64,000 nt of DNA from Bromus sterilis (lineage: Eukaryota; Streptophyta; Magnoliopsida; Poales; Poaceae), in the NCBI GenBank assembly GCA_950022295.1, contig OX465600.1, positions 23,163,282-23,227,281 on the forward strand, written 5' to 3'. Positions 1 through 11,015 of this stretch are shown here, piece by piece; within the stretch, counting starts at the first letter, position 1; each line of letters begins with the position of its first letter. The position numbers and the translations under genes are program-made. The notes beneath the pieces are model-generated. The model did not search any database, was not told the DNA's origin, and was given only the letters and a program-made list of their open reading frames with translations.

Positions 1-2760
1 CTGACTAAACACTGGATTAAGTTTAAATCGTTTTAATTAAACAGTGAGAGGCTGACAGGTGGGACCCCCTTGTCAGTAGCCCCCTGACGCCAGCATGAAG
101 TCATGCTGACGCCATAAATGGATTTCCAGAATTTGAAATGAATTAAAGAAAATCCAGAAAATCCAGAAAATAGCTCAAACTTTGGAAATTCATAGAAAAT
201 TCATATTAACTCCAAATTGGACAAATAATATATGAAAAATGATCAGGAGAAAATAACCTATCCAAATATCCAACTTTCAACTTTGTTTGAGTTGAATTTA
301 AAATGTGATCAGTAGCATTTGCTATTTGAATTAAATGAAATTAAATCAAATTCAATTCAAAAGTGTTTGCAACTTGAACCATGGCAACATGCTACATTTC
401 ACTTACACATCAGAGGCATATCATACACATTTCCAAATGATTCAAATTGATCAATCAATGTCACATGTAACTTGGCTAAGTTTGAATTCAAATTGGAGTT
501 TGAATTTGCAATTCAATTTGCAATATACTCCATTTAAATGGAATTGCCTCACACATCAAAGCATATACATCAAGTTTCAACCTTCCATCATGTGATTGTG
601 CATTGTATTTATTTTGCTACCTTGTTTGTTGTTTGTCGAGTAGAGGTGGAACCGGAGCAGGAGGCTGCCCCCTTCATTGAAGACCCCGAACCCGAACCTC
701 GTCAGCAAGGCAAGCAAACCCCCATTGATCATGTCGATAAAATCCCACTTCCCTCTCATGTCTCGCTTATGCATTGTTTAGGATGATCACCATGATAACG
801 TTTCTACCGCATAGTTGAACCCATATCCTTTGCATGACCTATCATCTTGTCACAGTAGTAAGCAAACCACAATCCTAGCAGATGTAGGAGTTGGTTGATA
901 TCATGTGGCCACTGCAACTGTTACTGCTTATTGCATGCTTAGTGGTACAATGAGGTTGCTTTTGATGTGAGTCGGGATGATGGTAAACATGGAATTGATG
1001 AAAGTGAAATGTGTTGGTGAATCTACCCTAATACAAGGTGAGCGATGAGAGGCTGTGTAGGAGTACACAGTGGGTTGTCTCGTTGAACACCACCCTAAGC
1101 CCGAATTCTTGTGTGGTGATCCAAGACGAAGAGTACTACCACATGTTGGGCACATGGACCCCCGCTCAACCTACTAACTCACCCCTTCTCAGTTCAATGA
1201 GTCGCATTAGTTCGGAGTTCTGGTAGGTCTGTGGCACGGTCTGCGAAGTGGAAGAACGGCTATTCAGACCGGCTTGGGACCCTTGACACATCTTCTGGGA
1301 CCACATCGGTAAACCTGCCGGGTTCACGATGTGGATTCCAGCCCAGATAGGCGTCTCCATTGAATTTGAGTTGGCTGTGAGGTAAAAGTTGTGGGAATTA
1401 TCCTCGCCGACACCTCTTGAACGGTGTCGAGTACAAAGGCGGTAACTAATAGTTTCATGTGTGTAGCAGTACACCCCTGCAGGGTTAACAAAACTATTCG
1501 AATAGCCGCGTCTGCGGTAAGGGACTACTTGGAGAGCTGTGCTCGATTATTAGACAACTTGAACCGGATACTCCTAAAATACACCAAGATAAGTGTGAGT
1601 GCTATGGTGTGCTTCTCGTGGGGAAGTCGAGGAAGTAACCATAGTAGTGTAATTTGTTGAAGAGATGTAGTGGACTCGTGTACGCTTCTTACCTCAAGTC
1701 TGGTACTCATAGTTCAGGACTAGCCAAGTCAAAGATGGCACTTCTGCAAGTGAAACCCCACCTCCCTTTACCTTGATACATATGCATGAGTAGTATAGCT
1801 CCTATGTAAGTCTTGCTGAGTACGATTTTGTACACACGTTTGCTTAATCTATGTTTTAGATGAACCCACCGACCCCGATGGTGGCTTCTAACCGAAGCTC
1901 GCAGATTGAAGACTCAGACCAAGACCAAGCTAGTGTAGTCCCAGTCAGACGACTGGTTCCCTCGTGGAGGGCTTGTTTTTAGATAAGGCTTCTCTAAGCC
2001 ATTTGTTAAACTTGTCTGTACTCAGACCTACTTTGCTTCCGCTTGTCTGTTGAAATGTTCGATCACGTGCTTGTGATCTCTGTGTGCACTCTGTAAGAGT
2101 TATTAATAAAGATGTATACTTTGTAGAGAATTGCAATGATACCTGCAGTTCATACAAGGGATGTGTGCTGCGTGTATGTTTATAACATGCATGTCTTTGT
2201 ATGGGTTTTCGAGACCTTAGTTGTGATCTGGCTGGCGGTCTTTTATACACCAAGTGGCCCTTAGATGTGCGCAGCTTGGGGCATCGCGATGCGATTGTTC
2301 GAGACTCCGTCTCGTGCACACTTTGATGTATGATCGAGCCCGCCCTAGACCCCGACTAAGTGATCGGGCTGGAGAAAGTCTATGTAAGGGTTATAATACA
2401 ATCGATAGTATGGTTGAGGCGACTTGTCTATGAGTATGGGAGTTCATCACCCATATCATTTAGACTTGTGTGCGGACGATGAGGACCCATTTCAGTTGAT
2501 CATCCGGCCTGGATGGGATGCCCCTCACGTTCGATGCTTTCCGAGAACGTTCTGTGCTTGGCCTTGTCTGCTTAGACAAGTGGGTACGGTTCTCGGCTCT
2601 CCATATGATTGTGTTGTAGCGAGGCTTGCATACGCTAACCCCGGGTTCCGACACCGTACCACGACACGCATGTCGCGAATAAATATTAAATAACATATAG
2701 CATCTCATACAAACACATTGCAAATCTTGAAGGCTATACCACATCACATGCACATCCTGC
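1..2760. repeat. Unclassified repeat-like DNA, probably non-coding LTR-retrotransposon sequence
   Basis: No reading frame longer than about 120 codons and no recognisable protein domain. The composition is mid-GC and resembles the non-coding 3' part or LTR of a Ty3/gypsy-type element, with an AATAAA signal near 2105. I could not find paired termini, a primer-binding site or a target duplication that would fix its limits. It abuts the leader of the reverse-oriented copia element to its right, so it may be an insertion in that element. Family assignment is a guess. Confidence 0.3.
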
Positions 2761-3152
2761 AAAAACGAGTTAGATCGCCATCTACACGGGTTGTTGCAAC
2801 TTTTATCGTGGTTGATTAGCAGGTTACATGCAAACGTTGTTCCCTATACAAACCAAACACGATACTTCATTGTAGCTAGTTTAACGTTCGGGGTGCGTGC
2901 AACAACTAATGCCACAAGCCAAACTTCGTTCAACGCATGACCCCCGTGTGGATTTGAGTTCATAAAATCCACAAGCCCCTCCATGTTAAATCTTCTATTG
3001 CAAGATTAAGATGAGATCCAAGGAGTTTGATGTAGACCATGATCAAGGCAACCAGCATACTGAAAGCAACATAGAGGGATCGATGGAAAACTCAATCCTT
3101 GTAGCAAAACCTCAACTTGCCATCAAGCATAGAAAAAATCTAATCAAGGATC
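2761..3152 (-). other. Probable copia untranslated leader (5' internal region next to the PBS)
   Basis: On the minus strand this stretch directly follows the primer-binding site at 3153-3164, the position of the leader between PBS and gag in Angela/BARE-like elements. It has no significant ORF. The leader seems cut off near 2760, beyond which the sequence changes character. The role is inferred from position only. Confidence 0.4.
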
Positions 3153-3164
3153 GCTCTGATACCA
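3153..3164 (-). other. Copia primer-binding site
   Basis: The minus strand reads TGGTATCAGAGC, the standard plant copia primer-binding site complementary to the 3' end of initiator methionine tRNA. It lies one base from the LTR terminus at 3166. It therefore marks this side of the LTR as a 5'-LTR boundary with internal sequence running left, which conflicts with the polypurine tract found on the LTR's other side. Confidence 0.85.
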
Positions 3165-4597
3165 CTGTTGGGAAACGTAGTAGAAAACAAAAAATTTCGG
3201 CCTACGAATCAAGAACCCAAGATCATCCAAGAAGATTGCAGACAAGGTTTTAGGTCATGGCTCACCAACCGATGTAGCGGAAGTAGAGTTGGTGAAGACC
3301 GTCGGTGCAGATCCCCGCAGCTAGGAATTTCAATGACCTCCCAACCGCGCGGATATCGATCCCTCGAACCGTCCCGCGATCTAGTCCCACGAACAAGCTC
3401 CTCGAAGAAGGGTCGAAGGTACGACCCCTCCATTGGTATCCACACATCCCGTAGCAGCAATCCAGCGGCGCTCCTCCGTCCAGAGATGAACGCCACCGAG
3501 AAAACTAGAGGGAGAAAACCCTAACGGATTCCGATCTAGAACAGCCTCTAAACCGGGGTCTAATTGTGGAGCAACGGGGTTTAGAGGGAGGGAGGGTGGC
3601 GCATAGGCCTTGGGGACAAGTTGTGTTGCGCCCCCCCCCCCCCACCACCCCTCCCCCACATTATATAGGTGGCCAAGAGGCCCTTGGGCGCAATAAGGGG
3701 GGTGGGGAGTCCAACTTGGACTCCCAAACCTCCCAAACCTTCCCACACCTTCCCACCGGAAACCTGCCATATTTGGGTTTTGGTATTCCCACCTGGAGGA
3801 GGATTCCCTCCCCTTGGTGCGCCCCCACCTCCTTGGCCGGTCAGGTCAGCCTAGGTGGCTTGCCCCCCAAGGCTAGGGGCGTGGGGTAATGGGTGGTACT
3901 GCCGGAAACTTCCGAAACCTTCCAGAAGCTTCTAGGACCTTCTGAGACCTTCCGAGATCGTTTCAGGATATTCCGGAACCTTCTAGAGCACTTCCAGGAC
4001 CTTCCGGGACCGTTCTCGGACGTTCCAGAGCCATCCGAATAGTTTCCAAGACCATCCGAGTTATAGTTTAAGCCACCCGATGACCGCGAAGGTTGTCGGG
4101 ACGCCCAACGATTATCCGGAAACTATTTCGGTTGATCCAGGACTTCCCCAGTACCATTCTCATATGTTCCGGAACCACCTGGGACTACTCTAGAGTGATC
4201 CGGACATATCCTAAATACCCAGAACTAATTCTGGTGCCCTTATGAACTATTCCATAAATCCCCGGAACTACTTTCGGTACCCGTATGAACTATTCTGCTT
4301 TTCTTCCACTAAACCTTCTACCATTCCAGCATTCTAACAGACTACTGCTCGTTAAGTGTGTGACCCAATAGGTTCGATATAATGCGGACATGACTCGGAA
4401 CATCTTCCGGACATAGGTCAACAGCCTTTTGTCAATAGTCAATAATCAACAGCGGAGCCATGGACACCCATGTTGACTCCCGCACATACACGAAGAAACT
4501 TCGAGTGAACCATTATGTTTATTCATGTACCATTCCCTTTGCTTCGTGATATATGACAAAGTTAGAGGAGAGAAGTTTGGCACCCATGTGTAACAAC

Positions 4598-6231
4598 TGA
4601 AGGGAATATGCCCGAGAGGCAATAATAAAGTGTTTATTATATTATTCCTTGTTTATGATAAACGTTTATTTCTCATGCTAGAATTGTATTAACCGGAAAC
4701 GTTGATACATGTGTGTTTAATAAACAAACAATGGTTCCTAGTAAAGCCTCTCTTTTAACTAGCTCGTCGATTAACAGAAGATCAAGGTTTCCTGATCATG
4801 AACATTGGATGTTGTTAATAACGAGATCATATCATTAGGAGAATGATGTGATGAATATATACCCAAACTAAGTATAACAATACGATCAAGTCATTTAGTT
4901 TATATTGTTATATCTTGCATTCGAAGTAATCTTGTTCCTTAGACCATGAGATCATGTCAATCACTAATACCGAAAGAATGCTTTAATGACATCAAACGTC
5001 ACACCGTAACAGGGTGACTATAAAGGTGGTGTTAGGTATTCGGAAAGTATTAGTTGAGGCTCATGGATCAAGAATGGGATTTGTCCATCCAAAATGACGG
5101 AGAGATACTCTGGGCCCTCTCGGTGATATCACATTGACACCTCTTGCCAGCACATGACTAGGTCACAAGAATGTCATATCACAGAACGAGTAAAAGAGTA
5201 CTTGTCGGAAAAGAGATCGAACAAGCTATGGTTGATACTGATGATCGGATCTCGGACAAGTAAAATATCGCGAGACAAAGGGAATTAGTTACGACGTTGC
5301 TGGTTCACACGATCACAAGATTCATCGTTGAATATAGAGGAGTCATCACGGATCTCCAGATCCCGCTGTTGATTATTGATCGGAGAGGTGTCTCAATCAT
5401 GTCTGTATTATTCGCGAACCGTAGGGTGACACACTTAAGGTTTGATGATGCATTTTGAGAGGATAAGGAATATTGAAGAATGTTTTGGACAGCACCGAAA
5501 TTGTTTCGGGTAAAATTGAAATAGTTCAAGGGGTTTTTGTCGGATGGTTGTTAATAGAATTAACAAATGATTCGAGGTGCAATGTGCAAATGTTTGTTAA
5601 TAGGATTAACAAATATTAAATAAAGAAATATAAATGTTTTATTTATTTATTAAAGAAAACCTTTGGATTTTCCAAGTGGACAATTAAGGGAGCATGGGTG
5701 GGTGTGAGTGTGGCTTCCACTCACATCAAGAGGGGAAGAGGTGGAGGCACCATGAGTTGGCCGCACCCCCCTCTTGGGATGCCCACTCCTCCCCTATAAA
5801 AGGAGGGTGAGGGCTTCCCCTCCCATACACTTGCCTCACCTCCCTTCCTCTCCACCCACTGCTCCATACCATGGTCTTCCGCTTGGCGAATCCCTGACCG
5901 TGGGATTCTTCACCGCATCACGTTGTTGTGCTGCTGGATTTCCGGGGATCCTCTACTTCCGCTGCCCCGCTGGATCGAGGGAACGGAGGTCGTCATCAAG
6001 TTGTACGTGTGACCGAGCACGGAGACGCTCAGCGTACATCATCGCGATCTTGAGATCGGCAAGTGAACCACTACATCATCCACGAGATTTGATCTCGTAA
6101 CGTTTTAAGTCTTCGAGGGTGAGTTCTTCTATGACATCCTACTCGTTGCTTACATCTCCTAGATTAGATCTAGGCTTGTTGGTTGTTTATGCGTAGGAAA
6201 TTTTTTTGTTTTCCTTGCTACGAACCCTTCA
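4598..6231 (+). mobile_element. Solo copia LTR with 5-bp target duplication
   Basis: The element starts TGAAGGGAATATGCCC and ends GAACCCTTCA, giving TGAAGGG/CCCTTCA inverted ends, and is flanked by the perfect pentamer ACAAC at 4593-4597 and 6232-6236. It is 1634 bp long with no internal region, so it is a solo LTR left by LTR-LTR recombination. Its start is related to Angela/BARE LTRs, so it belongs to a neighbouring copia family. It is inserted in the LTR at 3166-6924, in the opposite orientation. Confidence 0.85.
5795..5801 (+). promoter_or_regulatory. TATA box of the solo LTR
   Basis: TATAAAA in a C-rich context (CCCCTATAAAAGGAGGG), in the second half of the LTR, where copia LTR promoters usually lie. 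Transcription would start about 30 bases downstream. Activity cannot be judged from the sequence. Confidence 0.5.
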
Positions 6232-6924
6232 ACAACTTCTTGAACACAAGCCACTCGTTATCCTCTTTGCTCGTTTGTCTCTATTTCTCGTTATTGTATT
6301 CCGGTATCCCCGTGATTAAATCACAATGCGTCTGGCCAGACTAGAATGGATACCGTCATACAGAGTGGGCCCAAAGTCAATATCTCTTCATCGTGAAGGA
6401 GCAAATCCCATTCTTGAACTATCACAGTCACTAGCCACACCATCTGACATACCCAGAACTTATTTTACTACTTCCCATTTACGGGAGGATTCATCTAAGA
6501 ACCAAAGCATGTCTTCTTGTGTGAAGCAACTCGATACTCTCATGGTCTAAGGAATTACGTATATGATAACATTTCATGATATGACTTATAACGTAGTTAC
6601 GATGTGATCTCTAAGTATATCATTCAATACTAAGGTCGGTTCAACATCATTGTTCTGCTAACAATATGTTCCCATTGCTACTGACATCCTTGTTACAAGA
6701 ACAATGTTCATGATTAAGAAAATGTAATCATCAGTTAGCACATGGTCTTAGAGGCTAAACCAGGAACTCTTCGTGTTTACATTTCCACACATGCAAGTGA
6801 GTTTTCTTCTGAATCTCATAGTCAGGGTCATTGCAATTATAGCAGAGAAATATAAACATTAATTACGAACGTGGAAATATATATAATAACATTTTATTAT
6901 TGCCTCTAGGGCATATTTCCAACA

Positions 6925-6939
6925 GTCTCCCACTTGCAC
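6925..6939 (-). other. Copia polypurine tract next to the LTR
   Basis: The minus strand reads GTGCAAGTGGGAGAC immediately before TGTTGGAAATATG. This is the plus-strand priming site normally found just upstream of the 3' LTR of Angela-like elements. It shows that the internal sequence to the right (7299-10203) is the 3' part of a copia element ending in this LTR. Confidence 0.75.
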
Positions 6940-6959
6940 TAGAGTCAATAATTTTACAT

Positions 6960-7298
6960 TCTTACGAAGTTGCTCCCCACTACTACCAATTCTCTTAACA
7001 TGCACACACTCCACCTCATCATGCATGCCACATCATCCTCCACTAACATATTTCTCTCAACATGCAACATCATCCAACATGCATGACAAAGACCCACCTC
7101 AATATGCACTATGCATAATAAAAATCCACATGCAACATATGCATGCATGGGAATTTTTATTTTATTATGATATTTATATTAAATCCATATATTAGTTCAA
7201 AAGTTATTGTTTCAAATATACACACTTCATTTAACCAAACATTTTCACTGAAATATTTTGCAAAAAAGTTCCGCAACAACGTGCGGGGCATCATCTAG
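6960..7298 (+). mobile_element. Short non-autonomous Helitron (copy 1)
   Basis: The right end carries a small hairpin (CCGCA...TGCGG at 7271-7285) followed eight bases later by CTAG and then a host T at 7299, the Helitron 3'-end signature. The left end TCTTACGAAGTTGC..CCCCACTA resembles the TCTATAATACC..CCCCACTA starts of the two better-preserved relatives at 43100-43858 and 49437-49871. It lies in the decayed copia internal region just beyond its polypurine tract. The exact 5' base is uncertain by one (6959 or 6960). No ORF for a Rep/helicase is present. Confidence 0.6.
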
Positions 7299-10203
7299 TA
7301 TTATCAGTGCTTGAGCACTTTACACCTATGGCATACTGGTGTAATACATGCTTCATTTGTGGTATAGACTTCATCATCGGATCTGACGTTTCAGGCCCGT
7401 TTGTATCTTGCATATCTTCGCGTTTTCACGCTATCATAAAATTCATTAATTTTATCAGTTTAGCTTTGTATATGTTCGAATCATTTGGCAAGACCTTGGT
7501 TCCTTTAGAATAAGTCATGAAATCATTCATCAATGTTCCATGAGCTTCAAGCATCTAGGAAACCATACCATGTTCATAAATGAACTGATGATTCAAAATA
7601 CCCTCCCTTGTTTCTTCTTTAAGCAACAGTATACTTAGCCTCTGTTATAGAATTCGCCACAGTATCTAACTTAACGCAGTTCCTCCATACTGTGCCACCC
7701 TTACGTGTGAAACACATAATCTCATTTAATATTGAAAAATCGGTCGGAGTAAGTATGAAGACTGAATTGCTGTAACTATTTACATCAAAAATTCAGCTGG
7801 TGTAACTCATTACAACGAGCTCTTCATTCTCTCCATTTTTCCGAGAAACATATCTTATCTTTCATAAGTTTAATTTTTCACTGTTTGTCCAATGATCAAC
7901 ATCTTGATCACTTTGGTATCTTACTCACAACCTTTTGGAGCACTAGACATATCTTGTTGTTTTACATATTATGGTGTACATGATTAATCCAAACACACAG
8001 GTGAGTGGAATTCAATTCACGTGTTTTTTCTTATTTGTGTTCATGAACACCGATTTCCGCGAACAACTTTTCACCGTGACCTCAGCAAGAAAATCCTTCT
8101 TGGCGTATTCATACTAAACTACTTTAGTATCATGTCAACATATAATGTTGGCTTTAGCATGATCAGGCACTTACTATCTACATAGATCACTGTGCTCAAT
8201 ACTAATGCTATATTAGCCCAAGTTCTTCAACTGAAAACTATTTCCAACGAAGTCCTTATTCGTGTCAAGAAATTTATATCATTTCCAATCAAAAATATGT
8301 CATCTACATAAGGTTTAGAAATATCATTCAGCTCCCACTTACTTTCTTGAACATTCAAGCATCTTCGTTTATTCCCGATGAAAACAAACTCTTTTGGCAA
8401 TTTCATCATAACAAAAATTCCAACTCCATTGTGCTAGCTTCAGTCCATCACTGGATATCTAAGACTTGCATCTATTTTAGCATCCTTTGAATCGACAAAA
8501 CATTCCGGTCGTATCACATATACGTCCTTTGTTATATTTCCGTGTAGGAACTTTGTTTTGACGTTCATTCTACCATATCCTATAAATGAGATATGTAGTA
8601 ATTGCTATTATAACCCAAACTGACTAAAGCATCTCTACGGTTGAAACTATTTCGCCGTAGTCAACCTTTGAACTTGCTAGAAAACAATTTTCCAACGAGT
8701 TGAGCTTTATGGATAAAACAATTTCATCTGAATCAATTATAGATCCATATATATATATTCTTTAGACTTTTAGTCTTTCGGAGGGTCTACCAAGTTCAAA
8801 ACTTGACTTACTTCCATGGATACTATCTCGGATTTATTTGGCATTTAGCCAAATCCCGGAGTCAGGGCCCATCAACGCTTCTTTGTATATCACAGGTTTA
8901 TCATTGTCGAACAACAATATCTCGTTTTACATATCATGAATGTTTGTACGAGTTTTGTCTAACCTGTGTGGTTCAGCTACGCACTTATTTGAAGAGTCAA
9001 CAATCTTTAACAAGTTGCACTGTCCTCCCACTCACTCTTTTGCAAGAAACCATTTTCTTCAAAACACATTGTTCTTAACAGCAAACAGTTTTGCTTTTGT
9101 GTAGTGATAGAGGAATACCAAACCTTTTGGAATAACCTTCACAAAGTAGAACTTATCTGATTTGGTGTTTTGAGTATGTCAAACATATGTCTCATACACC
9201 CAAATTTTAAGAAAAGACAATATGGTTTTATCATTTCCATATCATATCTAATATGGTGTCATTTCAACAGATTTGATGGTGCTCTTTTCAGTGTAAAAGC
9301 CGTAGTCACTAATGCATAACTTTAATAAGTATAATGGAAAATTGATAAACGTCATATTTGATCTTACCGTGTCATACATGGCTTGATTACATCTCTCGAA
9401 CACTTTACTCATAGTGATGTTCCGGGAGACGCAAGTTATGACAGTTCTTCACAACTCATCAGACGTTCGCTAAACTTGTAACTCAAATATTACTTTCTAC
9501 AATCTAATTTGCAGAAGCTTTATTTTATTGTTACAATGAATTTCTATTTCACTCTAAAATTCCTTGAACATTTCAAAGATTTCAGACGTATGTCTCTATT
9601 GAACAGATATCCACATATCTACTTCAACTCATGAGTGAAGATAGGGAATCCACTGCACACAACTACACTTATTGGACTACACACATCATCATGTATGATT
9701 ACCAATGGTTTAGTTGCCCGTTCATCTTTGGCCTATCAACGGTGTTTTAGTCACATTACTTCGAGACAAAGATCGCAAGCGTCAAGTGATTTCTAATCGT
9801 ATGACTCGAAAACCATCACTTATGGAAATTCTTCATGCATGTTATATCACTTGTGATAAACGGCAGTGCCACATCTATGTGGTATTTCTGTCAGTCTTGT
9901 GATGTTTAGCGTCAGTGTTATGGATGTTTAGTATTATTATCAATATTCATAACATACAACTTATTCATAATGGAAGTATGGCCTTTACGTTATTCATAGC
10001 TTTGAACAACTCTCTTGCAACAAACATGATTCAAAATGATGTTTTGCAACAAGGCTAAAGTGTAGTAACAATTTACTCAACTCTAAAATGAATTATGAAG
10101 ATAATCATAGAGTCAACACACGGTATAGTAAACCTTTCACCGTGTTTTCGAGCGTGTCAAAACTCATCATTAGCTAGTCATAAAGGCCATAGTATTTCTT
10201 GCA
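7299..10203 (-). pseudogene. Decayed copia pol (RNase H and reverse transcriptase side)
   Basis: The minus strand carries a heavily mutated pol region of an Angela/BARE-like copia element. The clearest relic is the reverse transcriptase motif YVDDIFLIGND at about 8280-8310, which keeps the two aspartates of the YVDD catalytic box. Sequence towards 7500-7800 resembles the RNase H part, and sequence towards 9600-9900 the more upstream part of pol. Stops and frameshifts interrupt every frame, so no protein can be made. Gag, the protease and the start of pol are missing: the region ends abruptly at 10203 against a truncated LTR copy. The order (RNase H next to the polypurine tract at 6925) agrees with minus orientation. 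Confidence 0.65.
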
Positions 10204-11015
10204 TCGAGGGTGAGTTCTTCTATGACATCCTACTCGTTGCTTACATCTCCTAGATTAGATCTTGGCTTGTTGTTTGTTTATGCGTAGGAAATTTTTTTGT
10301 TTTCCTTGCTACGAACCCTTCAACAACTTCTTGAACACAAGCCACTCGTTATCCTCTTTGCTCGTTTGTCTCTATTTCTCGTTATTGTATTCCGGTATCC
10401 CCGTGATTAAATCACAATGCGTCTGGCCAGACTAGAATGGATACCGTCATACAGAGTGGGCCCAAAGTCAATATCTCTTCATCGTGAAGGAGCAAATCTC
10501 ATTCTTGAACTATCACAGTCACTAGCCACACCATCTGACATACCCAGAACTTATTTTACTACTTCCCATTTACGGGAGGATTCATCTAAGAACCAAAGCA
10601 TGTCTTCTTGTGTGAAGCAACTCGATACTCTCATGGTCTAAGGAATTACGTATATGATAACATTTCATGATATGACTTATAACGTAGTTACGATGTGATC
10701 TCTAAGTATATCATTCAATACTGGGGTCGGTTCAACATCATTAATCTGCTAACAATATGTTCCCATTGCTACTGACATCCTTGTTACAAGAACAATGTCC
10801 ATGATTAAGAAAACGTAATCATCAGTTAGCACATGGTCTTAGAGGCTAAACCAGGAACTCTTGGTGTTTACATTTCCACACATACAAGTGAGTTTTATTC
10901 TGAATCTCATAGTCAGGGTCATTGCAATTATAGCAGAGAAATATAAACATTAATTACGAACGTGGAAATATATATAATAACATTTTATTATTGCCTCTAG
11001 GGCATATTTCCAACA
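10204..11015 (-). mobile_element. Truncated second copy of the interrupted copia LTR
   Basis: Matches 6113-6924 base for base at a constant offset of 4091, with about 12 substitutions and no indels. It includes the LTR start (TGTTGGAAATATG on the minus strand, at 11015), the pentamer ACAAC and the last 119 bases of the inserted solo LTR (10204-10322). The rest of the solo LTR and of the host LTR is missing. In minus orientation this would be the 5' LTR of the element whose pol relic lies at 7299-10203, cut by a deletion that also removed PBS and gag. A tandem duplication is an alternative explanation. Confidence 0.75.

Larger units (their letters stand above)
3166..6924 (-). mobile_element. 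Angela/BARE-like copia LTR, interrupted by a second LTR
   Basis: The minus strand begins TGTTGGAAATATGCCC at 6924, the signature start of Angela/BARE/WIS LTRs, and ends ...CCCAACA at 3166, giving matching TGTTGG ends. Without the inserted solo LTR (4598-6231) and one duplicated pentamer the LTR is about 2.1 kb. The interior contains the CCGGAA-rich tract and poly-C run (3631-3650) seen in such LTRs. A PBS adjoins one end (3153-3164) and a polypurine tract the other (6925-6939), so it sits between two internal regions. Family assignment is from memory of the LTR start sequence. Confidence 0.8.

Noticed and set aside
3566..3889. 107-codon Pro/Gly-rich ORF near a poly-C run
   Set aside because: It lies inside the copia LTR, reads through a homopolymer tract, and has no family resemblance.
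6326..10641. Two nearly identical 74-codon ORFs (6326-6550 and 10417-10641) that look like a conserved small protein
   Set aside because: They lie in two copies of the same LTR; their conservation is explained by the 812-bp duplication, and no domain is present.
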